Below the pieces are notes generated by a model. That model was not told the origin of the DNA and did not search any database. It saw only the letters and a program-made list of their open reading frames with translations. Positions 28,551 to 38,279 of a stretch of 64,000 nucleotides of DNA are shown piece by piece. Position 1 is the stretch's first letter. Each line of letters opens with the position of its first letter. The stretch comes from Terriglobia bacterium (GTDB lineage Bacteria; Acidobacteriota; Terriglobia; JAIQFV01), in contig JAIQFV010000023.1 in the NCBI GenBank assembly GCA_020073085.1, positions 35,732 through 99,731 on the forward strand, read 5' to 3'. The position numbers and the translations under genes were made by a program.

Positions 28551-29345
28551 ATGGCGACTCGAATCCTCGTGAAGATCGGCGGAAGCTTGTTGAATACAGA
28601 GTCGCACCAAAAGGTCATTGCCCGACAGATTGCGGAACTCATTCAAGAAGACACCCAGGTCATTGTCGTGCATGGGGGTGGAAAGCACCTGACTTCCCTG
28701 TTGAACCGGCTCGATATCCCTTCCCATTTTCACGAGGGGCTGCGCCTCACAAGCGCGGAAGCCCTGGAAGCTGCCCTGATGGTGCTGGCGGGCCTGGTGA
28801 ATAAAAGACTCGTGGCCGCCTTTGTCTCGGTCGGCAGCCGGGCGGTCGGCGTATGTGGTGGCGACGGGGGCGCGATCAGTGCCGAAAAATTTCGGCACAC
28901 CGCAGTGGACTATGGCTTCGTCGGGAGCGTCTCAAAGATCCGTCCCGATCTGATAGAACTGCTGCTTCGAAATGATTTTCTGCCGGTCATCGCTTGCATC
29001 GCCCTCGGGGCCGACCATCATTATTACAACGTGAACGCGGATCAGATGGCCGCGGCCTGCGCCGTCGCCTTGCAGGCCGACCAGCTGGTGTTCCTGACCG
29101 ACGTCGACGGCGTCCTGAATGAACATAAGGCCGTTATCCCCAGCATCAGCCCGCGGAAGATCAACCGCCTGATGGCCCGAAAGATCGTTTCCGGAGGCAT
29201 GTTGCCCAAGCTGAAGGCATGCCTTACGGCACTGGAGGGCGGGGTGAGCGGCATCAACATTCTAAATGGTTCCGAAGAGGGTTGCCTGATCCGTCTGATC
29301 GCCCACGGCGAGCCCCTCGGAACAGTGATTCGAACGGAGGCCTAA
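28551..29345 (+). CDS. argB: Acetylglutamate kinase
   Basis: Phosphorylates N-acetylglutamate, second step of the pathway. 264 residues of the amino-acid kinase fold: VKIGGSLL (residues 7-14), VVHGGGKHL, GLRLTSAEALEAALMVLAG, VGVCGGDGGAI, NVNADQMAAACAVALQADQL, LTDVDGVLNEH, and SGGMLPKLKACLTAL. Lacks the N-terminal helix found in arginine-inhibited hexameric enzymes, so feedback inhibition is uncertain. Three bases after argC. Confidence 0.95.
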   Translation: MATRILVKIGGSLLNTESHQKVIARQIAELIQEDTQVIVVHGGGKHLTSLLNRLDIPSHFHEGLRLTSAEALEAALMVLAGLVNKRLVAAFVSVGSRAVGVCGGDGGAISAEKFRHTAVDYGFVGSVSKIRPDLIELLLRNDFLPVIACIALGADHHYYNVNADQMAAACAVALQADQLVFLTDVDGVLNEHKAVIPSISPRKINRLMARKIVSGGMLPKLKACLTALEGGVSGINILNGSEEGCLIRLIAHGEPLGTVIRTEA

Positions 29346-29348
29346 GCC

Positions 29349-30554
29349 TTGAACACTGCCAGTTCTGCTGTAATCCCACTCGACCAACAGTACGTATTCC
29401 CCACTTATGACCGGGCGCCGGTGGTCTTCGTCCGTGGAGAAGGGGCCGAGTTGTTTGATGAAAAAGGGACACGGTATCTGGATTGTCTGAGTGGAATTGC
29501 GGTCAACGCGCTGGGTTACAATCACCCCCGCCTTGTTGCCACGCTCGCCGACCAGGCTGCAAAAATCCTTCATGTCTGCAACCTCTTTCATAACGAGTAC
29601 CAGGCGCCGCTGGCCCGGAAGCTTTGCTCCATTTCGGGCCTCCAGTCCGCGTTCTTCTGCAACAGCGGGACCGAGGCGATCGAAGCGGCCATCAAGGTGG
29701 CGAGGAACCATGCGTTTCGTGCCTCCGGGGGATCCAGCCACCAGAAATGTGAGATCGTCGCTTTAGAAGATTCCTTCCATGGGCGCACGCTCGGCGCCCT
29801 GTCGCTCACCGGGCAGAAGAAATACCGCGAGCCCTTTGAGCCTCTCATCCCGGGCATCCGGTTCGTCCCGGCAAATGAAACGGCGGCATTGCATGCAGCC
29901 GTGAACGAGAAGACCTGCGCCCTCATCATGGAGCCCATCCAGGGCGAGGGAGGCATTCGGGTTCTCTCCCGGGAATTCCTCAGCGCCGCGCGCGCCTTGT
30001 GCGACCGTCATGGGGCCCTGTTGATTTTCGATGAAGTTCAATGCGGTCTGGGAAGGACCGGATTTTACCTCTCTTATCAAGGAAAAGGCGTGCAGCCGGA
30101 CCTGGTGACCCTCGCGAAGCCGCTCGGACTCGGGATCCCCATGGGAGCACTCCTGGGGACCACAGCGACGCGGGACGATCTGACGGCCGGGACCCACGGA
30201 TCAACCTTTGGCGGGGGTCCGCTGGCCTGCCGGATGAGTCTCGAGTTTTTCCGGATCATGGAGGAGGAGGGGCTGCTGGAGCGAATCCGCACGCTCGGAA
30301 TCCATTTCGCCGAGGGGTTAAACCAACTGAAGAGAAAATTCTCGTTCGTGAAAGAGGTCCGGGGCGAGGGATTAATCTTGGGTATGGAATTGGACTTCCC
30401 GGGAAGGGATCTCGTTCGCACGTTGCTCCAGCGCGGCTATGTCATCAACTGCGCTCACGAAAGGGTCTTGCGTTTTCTACCGCCCTACATCATTACCGAA
30501 GCCCAACTGGATCGCCTGGTAAAGGCACTGGACGGGGCTTTCGCGGCGCTTTGA
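29349..30554 (+). CDS. argD: Acetylornithine aminotransferase
   Basis: PLP-dependent conversion of N-acetylglutamate semialdehyde to N-acetylornithine. TTG start at 29349 is supported by GGAGG at 29336-29340. 401 residues of class-III aminotransferase: [19 protein letters not shown] (phosphate-binding), [42 protein letters not shown] and Schiff-base Lys257 in [12 protein letters not shown]-terminal [19 protein letters not shown] is typical. Three bases after argB. Confidence 0.95.
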   Translation: MNTASSAVIPLDQQYVFPTYDRAPVVFVRGEGAELFDEKGTRYLDCLSGIAVNALGYNHPRLVATLADQAAKILHVCNLFHNEYQAPLARKLCSISGLQSAFFCNSGTEAIEAAIKVARNHAFRASGGSSHQKCEIVALEDSFHGRTLGALSLTGQKKYREPFEPLIPGIRFVPANETAALHAAVNEKTCALIMEPIQGEGGIRVLSREFLSAARALCDRHGALLIFDEVQCGLGRTGFYLSYQGKGVQPDLVTLAKPLGLGIPMGALLGTTATRDDLTAGTHGSTFGGGPLACRMSLEFFRIMEEEGLLERIRTLGIHFAEGLNQLKRKFSFVKEVRGEGLILGMELDFPGRDLVRTLLQRGYVINCAHERVLRFLPPYIITEAQLDRLVKALDGAFAAL

Positions 30555-30636
30555 TTCACACCGGGCGATGATCGAGGATCACCCGACGAATAAGGATTTG
30601 TTTTTTGCAGCTCATCAGGTCAGAAAGGCCAAATCG

Positions 30637-31866
30637 ATGCCAAGAACAGCAAAAAAGGTAGTGCTCGCCTATTCCGGCGGGCTTGACACTTCCATCATTA
30701 TCCCCTGGCTGAAAGAAAACTATGGTTGCGAGATCATCGCCATGGCAGCCGACGTGGGCCAGGTAGAAGAACTGGATGGCGTGCAGGAAAAGGCGCTCTC
30801 GACGGGTGCCTCGAAGGTCTACATTGAAGACCTTCGGGAAGAGTTTGTGAGGGAGTATATCTGGCCCACCCTGCGTGCCGGCGCCGTCTACGAATCCAAG
30901 TACCTGCTGGGGACCTCCTTTGCCCGGCCGGTTATTGCCAAACGCCAGGTGGAAATTGCCCTGATCGAAGGGGCCGACGCCGTGGCCCATGGGTGCACGG
31001 GCAAAGGCAATGACCAGGTGCGCTTCGAACTCACCTACAAAGCCCTCGCCCCGCAGCTCAAGGTGATCGCCCCATGGCGCGAATGGTCGATCCAATCGAG
31101 AGAGGATGCGATCGATTATGCGGAAGCGCGGAAGATTCCGATCACAGTCTCGAAGGAGAAGATTTACAGCCGTGACCGAAATCTTTGGCACGTGTCCCAT
31201 GAGGGAGGACGCCTTGAGAGCCTGAAAAACGACCCGGAAGACTCCATGTGGATGATTACGTTGTCCCCGCAAGAGGCCCCCGACCGGCCGGCACGGGTGA
31301 CCATGGGGTTCGAGCGCGGGACCCCCGTGAGCGTCAATGGCGATCGGTTGGGTCCCGTCGCGCTGCTGGAGACCCTCAATGCCATCGGCGGGGAGAACGC
31401 CGTCGGCCGCATTGATCTGGTCGAGAACCGCCTGGTGGGAATCAAGTCCCGGGGCTGCTACGAGACGCCCGGCGGGACCCTCTTGCACTGCGCCCACCAC
31501 GAGCTCGAGTCTCTGTGTCTTGACCGCGAGTCTCTACACCTTAAGGAGCAACTGGCGATTCGGTATGCGGAACTGGTTTACTACGGCCAGTGGTTTACTC
31601 CTTTGAGGGAAGCCCTGGATGGGTTTGTGAATGAAACCCAGAGGACGGTGACCGGCGAGGTGACCCTCGAACTTTTCAAGGGGAATGTCAGGGTGATCCG
31701 ACGCTCGTCTCCTAATTCGCTCTATCGGGAAGACCTTTCTTCTTTCACGATGGGCGACGCCTACAATCAGAAAGACGCCGAGGGCTTCATCAACTGCATG
31801 GGCCTTCCAATCAAAGTGAAAGCGATGCTGGATGGAAAATCGGAAGCAGTCAAAACGACCAATTAG
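30637..31866 (+). CDS. argG: Argininosuccinate synthase
   Basis: ATP-dependent condensation of citrulline and aspartate. ATG 30637 ([19 protein letters not shown]) is preferred to the in-frame ATG at 30568 because AAAGG lies 8 bases upstream and it matches the normal family start and length (409 residues). PP-loop [48 protein letters not shown]. argF would be expected before it in many clusters but is absent here. Confidence 0.95.
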   Translation: MPRTAKKVVLAYSGGLDTSIIIPWLKENYGCEIIAMAADVGQVEELDGVQEKALSTGASKVYIEDLREEFVREYIWPTLRAGAVYESKYLLGTSFARPVIAKRQVEIALIEGADAVAHGCTGKGNDQVRFELTYKALAPQLKVIAPWREWSIQSREDAIDYAEARKIPITVSKEKIYSRDRNLWHVSHEGGRLESLKNDPEDSMWMITLSPQEAPDRPARVTMGFERGTPVSVNGDRLGPVALLETLNAIGGENAVGRIDLVENRLVGIKSRGCYETPGGTLLHCAHHELESLCLDRESLHLKEQLAIRYAELVYYGQWFTPLREALDGFVNETQRTVTGEVTLELFKGNVRVIRRSSPNSLYREDLSSFTMGDAYNQKDAEGFINCMGLPIKVKAMLDGKSEAVKTTN

Positions 31867-33274
31867 GCGTGGGGTCTCGCTGTCGAGGGCCTTGTGGGGA
31901 GGCCGTTTCCGGGAGTCGGCCGCGCCGGAGTTTTCCCGGCTGAACAACTCGTTTCCCTTCGACCACCGGCTGCTCCCTTTTGACATCGAGGGAAGCGTCG
32001 CCTATTCGAAAGCACTTCAACGGGCCGGCGTCCTCAAAACGACGGAGGCCGTGGCGATTCGCAGGGCCCTTCGGTCGCTCGCGAGGAATTGCTCCATCCA
32101 TCCCCGGCTGGTCCACAATGCGCTCGCGCATTACGAGGATGTGCATTCCTTCGTCGAAGCCAAGTTGATCGAGCGGGTCGGAAAGATCGGGAAGAAAATT
32201 CATACAGGACGAAGTCGAAATGATCAGGTGGCCTTGGACCTTCGCCTGTACTTGCGACACCATTGCGGGCAACTGCGCCGTCAGCTCGTCCTCTTGATGA
32301 AAACCCTGACCGCCAATGCTCAAAGAGATTTGACGACGGTTCTGCCGGGTTACACTCACCTGCAACGAGGCCAGCCCGTGCTGTTGGCGCATTACTGGAT
32401 GGCTTATTTCGAAATGTTTTCGCGCGACTGGGAGCGGATGACGTCGACCCTGGGGCATATCGATGTGATGCCGCTCGGCTCCGGCGCGCTGGCCGGAAGC
32501 GGTTTTCCAATCGATCGACGGCTCCTGGCGAGGGAGTTGGGTTTTGAGTCGATTTCCAGGAACAGCCTCGATGCCGTCAGCGACCGGGATTTTGCAGTGG
32601 AATTCCTTTGTAGCGGCTCCCTCTTGATGACGCATCTGAGCCGGCTCGCCGAGGACTTGATCTTATACTCCACGGCGGAATTCGATTTTGTCGAGCTGAG
32701 CGATGCCGTCACGACCGGCAGTAGCCTGATGCCACAGAAGAAGAATCCGGACGCCCTGGAGCTGATCCGGGGGAAAACCGGCCGCGTCTTTGGAAACTTG
32801 CTGCAGCTGCTCGTCACCCTGAAGGCATTGCCCCTTGCTTACAACAAAGATCTTCAAGAAGACAAGGAGTGTATCTTCGACACTGTGGATACCCTCGATG
32901 TGGCGCTGGAGGCGATCCCCGTGGTCCTCCGGACGCTCAAGGTCAAAACAGAGAGAATGAAGCAGGCTGCAGAATCGGGATACCTGAATGCCACGGAGTG
33001 TGCGGACTATCTGGTCCGGAAGGGCCTCCCGTTCCGTGCCGCTCACGAAGCGGTTGGAAAGGTCGTTCTCCACGCGCTTGAACGCGGGCTTTCCCTGGAA
33101 CGATTGAGCCTGCGGGAATTCAAGTCCTTCTCACCGCTGTATGGTCCCGACCTCTTTGACGCTATTAACTTGAAACATTGTATCGAGAGCAAATCTTTGG
33201 AGGGAGGTACGGCAACCATCCATGTCAAGAGAGCCATTAAGAATGCACAACGACGCATCGCCCAGATTCAGTAG
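31832..33274 (+). CDS. argH: Argininosuccinate lyase
   Basis: Splits argininosuccinate to arginine and fumarate. Fumarase/aspartase superfamily: LWGGRFRES near the N-terminus, [37 protein letters not shown], and the signature [20 protein letters not shown]. The ATG at 31832 gives 480 residues and overlaps argG by 35 bases; a TTG just before LWGGRF would remove about 20 residues and match the usual start. It overlaps the following gene by about 50 bases. Confidence 0.93.
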   Translation: MENRKQSKRPIRRGVSLSRALWGGRFRESAAPEFSRLNNSFPFDHRLLPFDIEGSVAYSKALQRAGVLKTTEAVAIRRALRSLARNCSIHPRLVHNALAHYEDVHSFVEAKLIERVGKIGKKIHTGRSRNDQVALDLRLYLRHHCGQLRRQLVLLMKTLTANAQRDLTTVLPGYTHLQRGQPVLLAHYWMAYFEMFSRDWERMTSTLGHIDVMPLGSGALAGSGFPIDRRLLARELGFESISRNSLDAVSDRDFAVEFLCSGSLLMTHLSRLAEDLILYSTAEFDFVELSDAVTTGSSLMPQKKNPDALELIRGKTGRVFGNLLQLLVTLKALPLAYNKDLQEDKECIFDTVDTLDVALEAIPVVLRTLKVKTERMKQAAESGYLNATECADYLVRKGLPFRAAHEAVGKVVLHALERGLSLERLSLREFKSFSPLYGPDLFDAINLKHCIESKSLEGGTATIHVKRAIKNAQRRIAQIQ

Positions 33275-33755
33275 CCAGAAACCACCCCAGGCGTTACCCG
33301 AATTCGCAATCCGCGGCGCCCGGCTGTCGGATGCGGCAGCCATACAATCGATCATCGAAACCTATGCCCGTCAGCGGCTGATGCTCCCGCGTTCCCTGAT
33401 GCAGATCTACGAAAACGTGCGCGACTACTGGGTGGCGGTGGACGATGGAAGCGTCGTGGGGGTGGGAGCCCTGCATTGTTTCTGGGAGGACCTCGTGGAG
33501 CTGCGGGCGCTTGCGGTGGCCCCTGTGTACAAAGACCTGGGTCTCGGTCGCCATATTGTCCTTCACCTGATCGCCGAGGCCCGGACAATGGGGGCCTCCA
33601 CAGTCTTCGCATTCACCTACATTCCCCAGTTCTTCTCGAAGTTCGGGTTTGAACAAGTGCCGCATCACAGCCTTCCGCTGAAGGTCTGGAAGGACTGTAT
33701 CAATTGCTCCTTCTTCAACAACTGCAACGAGATCGCAATGATCAAGAGGCTCTGA
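33222..33755 (+). CDS. argA: Short GNAT-type N-acetylglutamate synthase (ArgA-like)
   Basis: Probable acetyl-CoA:glutamate N-acetyltransferase of the short type, with only the GNAT domain and none of the kinase-like domain of classical ArgA. 177 residues. Family motifs seen: IRGARLSDAAAIQSIIETYA, LMLPRSLMQIYENVRDYWVA, VELRALAVAP and acetyl-CoA loop DLGLGRHIVLHLIAEA, FTYIPQFFSKFGFEQV, and the cysteine-rich end VWKDCINCSFFNNCNEIAM. Start 33222 overlaps argH; ATG 33243 is an alternative. Its cluster also carries argJ, so two acetyl entry routes may coexist. Confidence 0.85.
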   Translation: MSREPLRMHNDASPRFSSQKPPQALPEFAIRGARLSDAAAIQSIIETYARQRLMLPRSLMQIYENVRDYWVAVDDGSVVGVGALHCFWEDLVELRALAVAPVYKDLGLGRHIVLHLIAEARTMGASTVFAFTYIPQFFSKFGFEQVPHHSLPLKVWKDCINCSFFNNCNEIAMIKRL

Positions 33756-33862
33756 GGGCTGGCGTGGTTCCGTCCAAGGTCCATCGGCGGGTTTTGTCCA
33801 TTCCTCTCGTTTTCTCTTTACAAATACAAATTCCTCGCCATAATTCATTCTCTCGTGCCAGT

Positions 33863-35920
33863 ATGAAAGCAATCATTTCCCAATTTGTGTTAACCGGGTT
33901 GTTCCTGGCGTTTTTGTTGTGCCCCACCAGCTCCTCCGCGCAATGGCGGTCTTTGGGACCATTCGGGGGGGATGTGCGGTCGCTCGCGCAGGATCCCATC
34001 CAGCCCCAACGCCTCTACCTCGGCACGGCAGACAGTCAGATTTACGTCTCAACAGATGATGGGGACCGCTGGGAGCGGTTGGCGGCGGTGGCACCACGGT
34101 CGGATTTCATTGTGGATCACATTGTGATCGATCCCGCCCACCCCAGTCGAATCTTTGCCGGGGTCTGGTCAGTGACCGATAATGACCAAGGCGGGATATT
34201 CGTCAGCCTCGACTCCGGACTCTCCTGGAAAGAATTACCGGGCATGAGAGGGCAATCCGTGCGCGCGCTGGCGATGGCCCCCTCCAACCCTGAAATCCTC
34301 GTTGCCGGCACTCTCGAGGGGGTATTTGAAACCGCCGATGCCGGGCAGTCCTGGAAACAGATCTCTCCTCCCCACCACGGGGAGATCCGGAATGTCGAAT
34401 CTATTGCCGTCGATCCCCGAAACCCGGAGATCATCTATGCCGGGACCTGGCACCTGCCTTGGAAAACAACGGACGGTGGAAAGAGCTGGATCCAAATCCA
34501 TCGCGGGATGGTCGAGGATTCTGATGTCTTCGCCATCTTCATTCATCCGACGCTGCCGGACAGCGTTCTACTCAGCGCCTGCAGTGGAATTTACGAGACC
34601 TCCAACGGAGGCAATCTGTGGTCAAAGTTCAAGGGGATCCCTTCATCCAGCCGCCGCACTCGTTCCATCGTGGCGGATCCCGGCGATCCCAGAGTCATTT
34701 ATGCCGGTACGACCGAGGGTTTGTGGAAGACCGTCGATGGGGGCGCCGCATGGAATCGGATGACCTCCCCGTTGCTGACTGTGAATTCAATTGTCATCGA
34801 TTCCCGGGATCACTCCCGAATCCTCCTGGGTACTGATGACTCAGGCGTTTTGATGAGCAGCAACGGGGGACGGGGGTTCACGCCTCTGAACGAAGGCTTT
34901 ACCAGCCGCGCTGTCTCCACCGTGCTTTTCGACCGTCGCACGGCGGGAAGTTTTTACGTCGCGGTTCTCTATGACTCCGAAAAGGGCGGCGTCTTCCGGA
35001 CCGAAAATGGAGGAATCACATGGAGGCAACTGATCGATGGCTTGACTTCCACCGATGTGCATACCCTTTTCCAATCGCCCACTGATTATTCGCTTTGGGC
35101 CGGAACTTCGGATGGGGCGTTTGTCTTGAGCGCTTCGACGGGCCGATGGCGACGGGCAGATTTAAATGTCGGACTTCCGGCCGCTTCTTCGACCCCGGTC
35201 CGGCCAGGTTCCGGGGCCGCGAGAGGGTTGGGCGGCGTGATGGGGTTCTCGGGAGACCCGCGGTCTGGCCACTTTTTTTATGCCGCCGCGCGGCGAGGGC
35301 TCTTTGTCTCTCGCGATTCGGGCGCAAGCTGGAGGCGGCTCACGCCTCCTTCGGGAAACAGCGTTGGAACAGCCGTTCTTGCTTCAACGGACGGGCGGAT
35401 TGTTTACGCCACATCCGCCGGTCTGTTCTTCTCGAGGGATCGGGGGGGGCATTGGAATGCGATCCCTTTGGAAGACGGACCGGGAATCGTCCATTCCATT
35501 GTGGCTTTCCCGGATAATGAAGAGGTTCTCTTAATGGCAACAGGGCGGGGTGTCTACCGGTCCACCGATGGGGGCGCCACCTGGACCCGCTCGGGGATAG
35601 GCCTTCCGCGCTCCGAAATTGCGGATATTCGCTTCGACACCCAACACGGGATCGAAGTGTATGTGACGGAATCTCACGTGGGATCGATCTATCATTCCCC
35701 CGATCGGGGGGAGACTTGGGAATGGATCAAGCCCTTCCCGGACACAGGACTGAAGTGCCGGTCGATTCTCCCGGATCCTTTCGATCCATCGCATGTTTAC
35801 GCATTGTTCTTCCGCGAAGGGTTGTATTCATTGGATGTTGGGACTTTTTCAAAACTGAAAAACGCGCCGCCGGACGGCCGCTCCCGAAGCCCGCTGAACA
35901 TTAATGACCAAGCCAAGTGA
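33863..35920 (+). CDS. Secreted BNR/Asp-box beta-propeller protein
   Basis: Exported protein of 685 residues from ATG 33863, which opens a signal peptide (MKAIISQFVLTGLFLAFLL, then PTSSSA). About twelve Asp-box repeats of the form S/T-x-D/N-x-G-x-x-W are visible: STDDGDRW, SLDSGLSW, TADAGQSW, TTDGGKSW, TSNGGNLW, TVDGGAAW, TENGGITW, SRDSGASW, SRDRGGHW, STDGGATW, SPDRGETW. This implies one or two propellers as in sortilin/VPS10-like or Ycf48-like proteins. No catalytic sialidase residues were recognised. It sits inside the arginine cluster between argA and argJ, overlapping argJ by 17 bases, with no obvious metabolic link. Function unknown. Confidence 0.8.
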   Translation: MKAIISQFVLTGLFLAFLLCPTSSSAQWRSLGPFGGDVRSLAQDPIQPQRLYLGTADSQIYVSTDDGDRWERLAAVAPRSDFIVDHIVIDPAHPSRIFAGVWSVTDNDQGGIFVSLDSGLSWKELPGMRGQSVRALAMAPSNPEILVAGTLEGVFETADAGQSWKQISPPHHGEIRNVESIAVDPRNPEIIYAGTWHLPWKTTDGGKSWIQIHRGMVEDSDVFAIFIHPTLPDSVLLSACSGIYETSNGGNLWSKFKGIPSSSRRTRSIVADPGDPRVIYAGTTEGLWKTVDGGAAWNRMTSPLLTVNSIVIDSRDHSRILLGTDDSGVLMSSNGGRGFTPLNEGFTSRAVSTVLFDRRTAGSFYVAVLYDSEKGGVFRTENGGITWRQLIDGLTSTDVHTLFQSPTDYSLWAGTSDGAFVLSASTGRWRRADLNVGLPAASSTPVRPGSGAARGLGGVMGFSGDPRSGHFFYAAARRGLFVSRDSGASWRRLTPPSGNSVGTAVLASTDGRIVYATSAGLFFSRDRGGHWNAIPLEDGPGIVHSIVAFPDNEEVLLMATGRGVYRSTDGGATWTRSGIGLPRSEIADIRFDTQHGIEVYVTESHVGSIYHSPDRGETWEWIKPFPDTGLKCRSILPDPFDPSHVYALFFREGLYSLDVGTFSKLKNAPPDGRSRSPLNINDQAK

Positions 35921-37136
35921 ACATTGGACGGAAATCCAGGGTGGAGTGACGACACCGCTGAAGTATCAGGCGGCTGCCATCTCTGCCGGAATTAAGCCTG
36001 GCTCGACGAAGAAGGATTTGGCCATCCTGTTCAGTGAATCGGCTTCCTTGTCGGCCGCCCTCTTCACGCAGAACCGTGTTGCGGCAGCGCCGGTGCTGGT
36101 TTCCCGCAGGCTCCTGGCAGAAGCGCGCGGCAGTGTGCGTGCCCTCATTGTGAATTCCGGGAATGCCAATGCCTGCACGGGAAGGCGTGGAATTCGTGAC
36201 GCCGAGAGCATGGCCAGGCTGACGGCGGATGCCTTGAAAATCCCCGCCGGGTCTGCCCTGGTGGCGTCGACGGGGGTGATCGGGGTGACGCTCCCCATGG
36301 ACCGAATCATGCGAGGTATCCCGGCCGTTCTCGAGAAGCTCTCGAACCAGGGAGGATCTGATTTCTCCGAGGCCATTCTGACCACCGATACCCGGAAGAA
36401 AAGCTGCGTGGTGCAGTCCTCGATCGGGGGCCGAATGGTCACCATTGCGGGCGTTGCAAAAGGGTCCGGGATGATTCAGCCCCGGCTGGCGACGATGTTG
36501 GCTTTTGCTACTACGGATGCAAACCTGTCGCTTCCGCTCTTGAAGAAAGCGTTGCACCATGCCGCGAAGGTATCATTCAACCGGGTCACCGTTGACGGCG
36601 ATACTTCAACCAACGATTCCCTCTTTCTACTGGCAAACGGGGCGAGCGGGGCTCGCGCCATTGCGAAGGAAGACAGATGGTTTGACCATTTCCAGCAGGG
36701 GCTCACCCAGGTGTGCACCTCGCTTGCCCGGCAAATTGCACAGGATGGCGAGGGAGCGAAAAAATTCATTGAAGTCAACGTCCGGGAGGGCCGGACGGCC
36801 AAGGAGTGTGAGCAGGTCGCCCGGGCCATTGCCAATTCACCCCTTGTCAAGACAGCGATCGCCGGGGCCGATGCCAACTGGGGACGGATTATTTGCGCCG
36901 CGGGGTACTCCGGAGTTCCTTTCGATCCGGAGCGCTTGAACATCGCCCTGAATGGCCTCCAGGTCTGCCGTCACGGCCAGCCCATGGGCTTCGACGAGAG
37001 GCGGGCCAAGGAGTTGCTCCAGGAACCGGAGGTCCAGATTGATGTTTCGCTGGGCCGCGGGCGCCAGGCGGCTACAGTTTGGACTTGCGATTTGACCGAG
37101 GACTACATCAAAATAAACGCCTTGTATCGAACCTGA
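35904..37136 (+). CDS. argJ: Glutamate N-acetyltransferase / ornithine acetyltransferase
   Basis: Transfers acetyl from N-acetylornithine to glutamate, recycling the acetyl group; some members also use acetyl-CoA. 410 residues. The self-cleavage site is intact: KGSGMIQPRLATMLAF with nucleophile Thr197. Other motifs: ALIVNSGNANACTG, ASTGVIGVTLPMD, TTDTRKK, FNRVTVDGDTSTNDS and the C-terminal ANWGRIICAAGYSGV. ATG 35904 overlaps the end of the propeller gene, suggesting coupled translation. End of the arg cluster. Whether it is mono- or bifunctional cannot be read from sequence. Confidence 0.95.
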   Translation: MTKPSEHWTEIQGGVTTPLKYQAAAISAGIKPGSTKKDLAILFSESASLSAALFTQNRVAAAPVLVSRRLLAEARGSVRALIVNSGNANACTGRRGIRDAESMARLTADALKIPAGSALVASTGVIGVTLPMDRIMRGIPAVLEKLSNQGGSDFSEAILTTDTRKKSCVVQSSIGGRMVTIAGVAKGSGMIQPRLATMLAFATTDANLSLPLLKKALHHAAKVSFNRVTVDGDTSTNDSLFLLANGASGARAIAKEDRWFDHFQQGLTQVCTSLARQIAQDGEGAKKFIEVNVREGRTAKECEQVARAIANSPLVKTAIAGADANWGRIICAAGYSGVPFDPERLNIALNGLQVCRHGQPMGFDERRAKELLQEPEVQIDVSLGRGRQAATVWTCDLTEDYIKINALYRT

Positions 37137-37235
37137 TCAATCTTGGCCTGCGCTGCACACCTGCGGTGATGGGCGATTTTTCTGATTCATCTAAATCATG
37201 AGGGTGGCCATGATAGAAAGCGAAGTGTCCGTATC

Positions 37236-37769
37236 ATGCCGAAATCAAAAATACTGAACTCGAAAAAGCTCTTCACAGGGCAATCCATCGAGCTGGTCCA
37301 GGATTATGTCGTGGAACCCAGCGGCCGCTCGACCACGCGGGAGGTGGTTCGCCATCCCCCGGCCGTGGTAGTCCTTCCCATGATTAACAAGAGCGAAATC
37401 GTGCTGATCCGCCAGTACCGTTACGCGGTGGACGATTTCCTCTGGGAACTGCCCGCGGGGAGCGTTGAGAATGGCGAGTCGATTCTCCAGGCCGGAGGCC
37501 GTGAGTTGGAAGAGGAAACCGGTTATCATGCGGGGACCGTGTCGGAACTGGCCAAGTTTTACTCCGCCCCCGGATTTACCGATGAACAAATGCATTTGAT
37601 CCTGGCATCCCAACTGACCAAGACGGAGGCGCATCCCGACAGCGACGAGAGCATCGAGTGTCATGCCATCTCGCGGGAAAAGGTATTTGCCATGTTGTTC
37701 GGCGGCGACATTATTGATGCCAAGACGATTGCCGGACTCCTGCTGGCAAAATCCAAGTTGAATCTATGA
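37236..37769 (+). CDS. Nudix hydrolase, ADP-ribose pyrophosphatase type
   Basis: Likely hydrolyses ADP-ribose or a related nucleoside diphosphate sugar. 177 residues. A full Nudix box spans residues 75-97 (GSVENGESILQAGGRE then LEEETGY), preceded by VLIRQYRYAVDDFLWELPAG and followed by FYSAPGFTDEQMHL, the pattern of the NudF/ADPRase subgroup. The stop overlaps the ATG of the next small gene (ATGA), so the two are coupled. Confidence 0.9.
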   Translation: MPKSKILNSKKLFTGQSIELVQDYVVEPSGRSTTREVVRHPPAVVVLPMINKSEIVLIRQYRYAVDDFLWELPAGSVENGESILQAGGRELEEETGYHAGTVSELAKFYSAPGFTDEQMHLILASQLTKTEAHPDSDESIECHAISREKVFAMLFGGDIIDAKTIAGLLLAKSKLNL

Positions 37770-38056
37770 GCAGCAAAGCCGGTCGCCGGCGTCCGAATTC
37801 CTCCCGGGGGACGAGGAAGCCGACCAGGACATCAGGGACTCGTTCGGGGATTAAGGAGGCCCGGCCCGCCCAACCTTCCTATAGCGATGAGGGAGTGGAT
37901 CTGACGTTGATTCGATGGATGCCTTCCCTCACTCCGGCGGAGCGCTTGGAGGTCCTGCAGCAGAATGTGCAATCTCTTCTGAGGCTGCGTGACAACAAAC
38001 CGAAGGCCGTGATCGCCATCCTGCAACAAACCTTGAAGGAAAAATCCTCGGCATAA
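37766..38056 (+). CDS. Small conserved-looking hypothetical protein
   Basis: 96 residues, coupled to the Nudix gene by an ATGA overlap. The first 40 residues are basic, rich in Arg/Ser/Thr and probably disordered; the rest (DLTLIRWMPSLTPAERLEVL, QQNVQSLLRLRD) forms amphipathic helices. No signal peptide or membrane span. I do not recognise a named family; the helical part could bind a partner protein or nucleic acid. Confidence 0.65.
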   Translation: MSSKAGRRRPNSSRGTRKPTRTSGTRSGIKEARPAQPSYSDEGVDLTLIRWMPSLTPAERLEVLQQNVQSLLRLRDNKPKAVIAILQQTLKEKSSA

Positions 38057-38174
38057 GGGTAGTGATTGGAGCGAGGGATCCGTCTGGGCTTCAAGAGCCT
38101 TTCAACCGCTAAGAGAATCACCTCATCGACCGGTTTTCCACGCGACTGTACATATCTGCCGTGAGGACCGGGTT

Positions 38175-38204
38175 TTGACAAGGGCGTAAGGTTCAGGCTA
38201 TAAT
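38175..38204 (+). promoter_or_regulatory. Consensus sigma-70 promoter for uvrA
   Basis: TTGACA (38175-38180) and TATAAT (38199-38204), both perfect, with an 18-base spacer, 75 bases before the uvrA ATG. No LexA-type operator was recognised around it, so SOS control is not supported by what is visible. Confidence 0.75.
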
Positions 38205-38279
38205 CGCCAGTTTATGAGGGTGGCCGGGCGGGATACCATGAGGCCGCCACTTTAATTGCGGAGCGGGTAGAGCCTTCGG

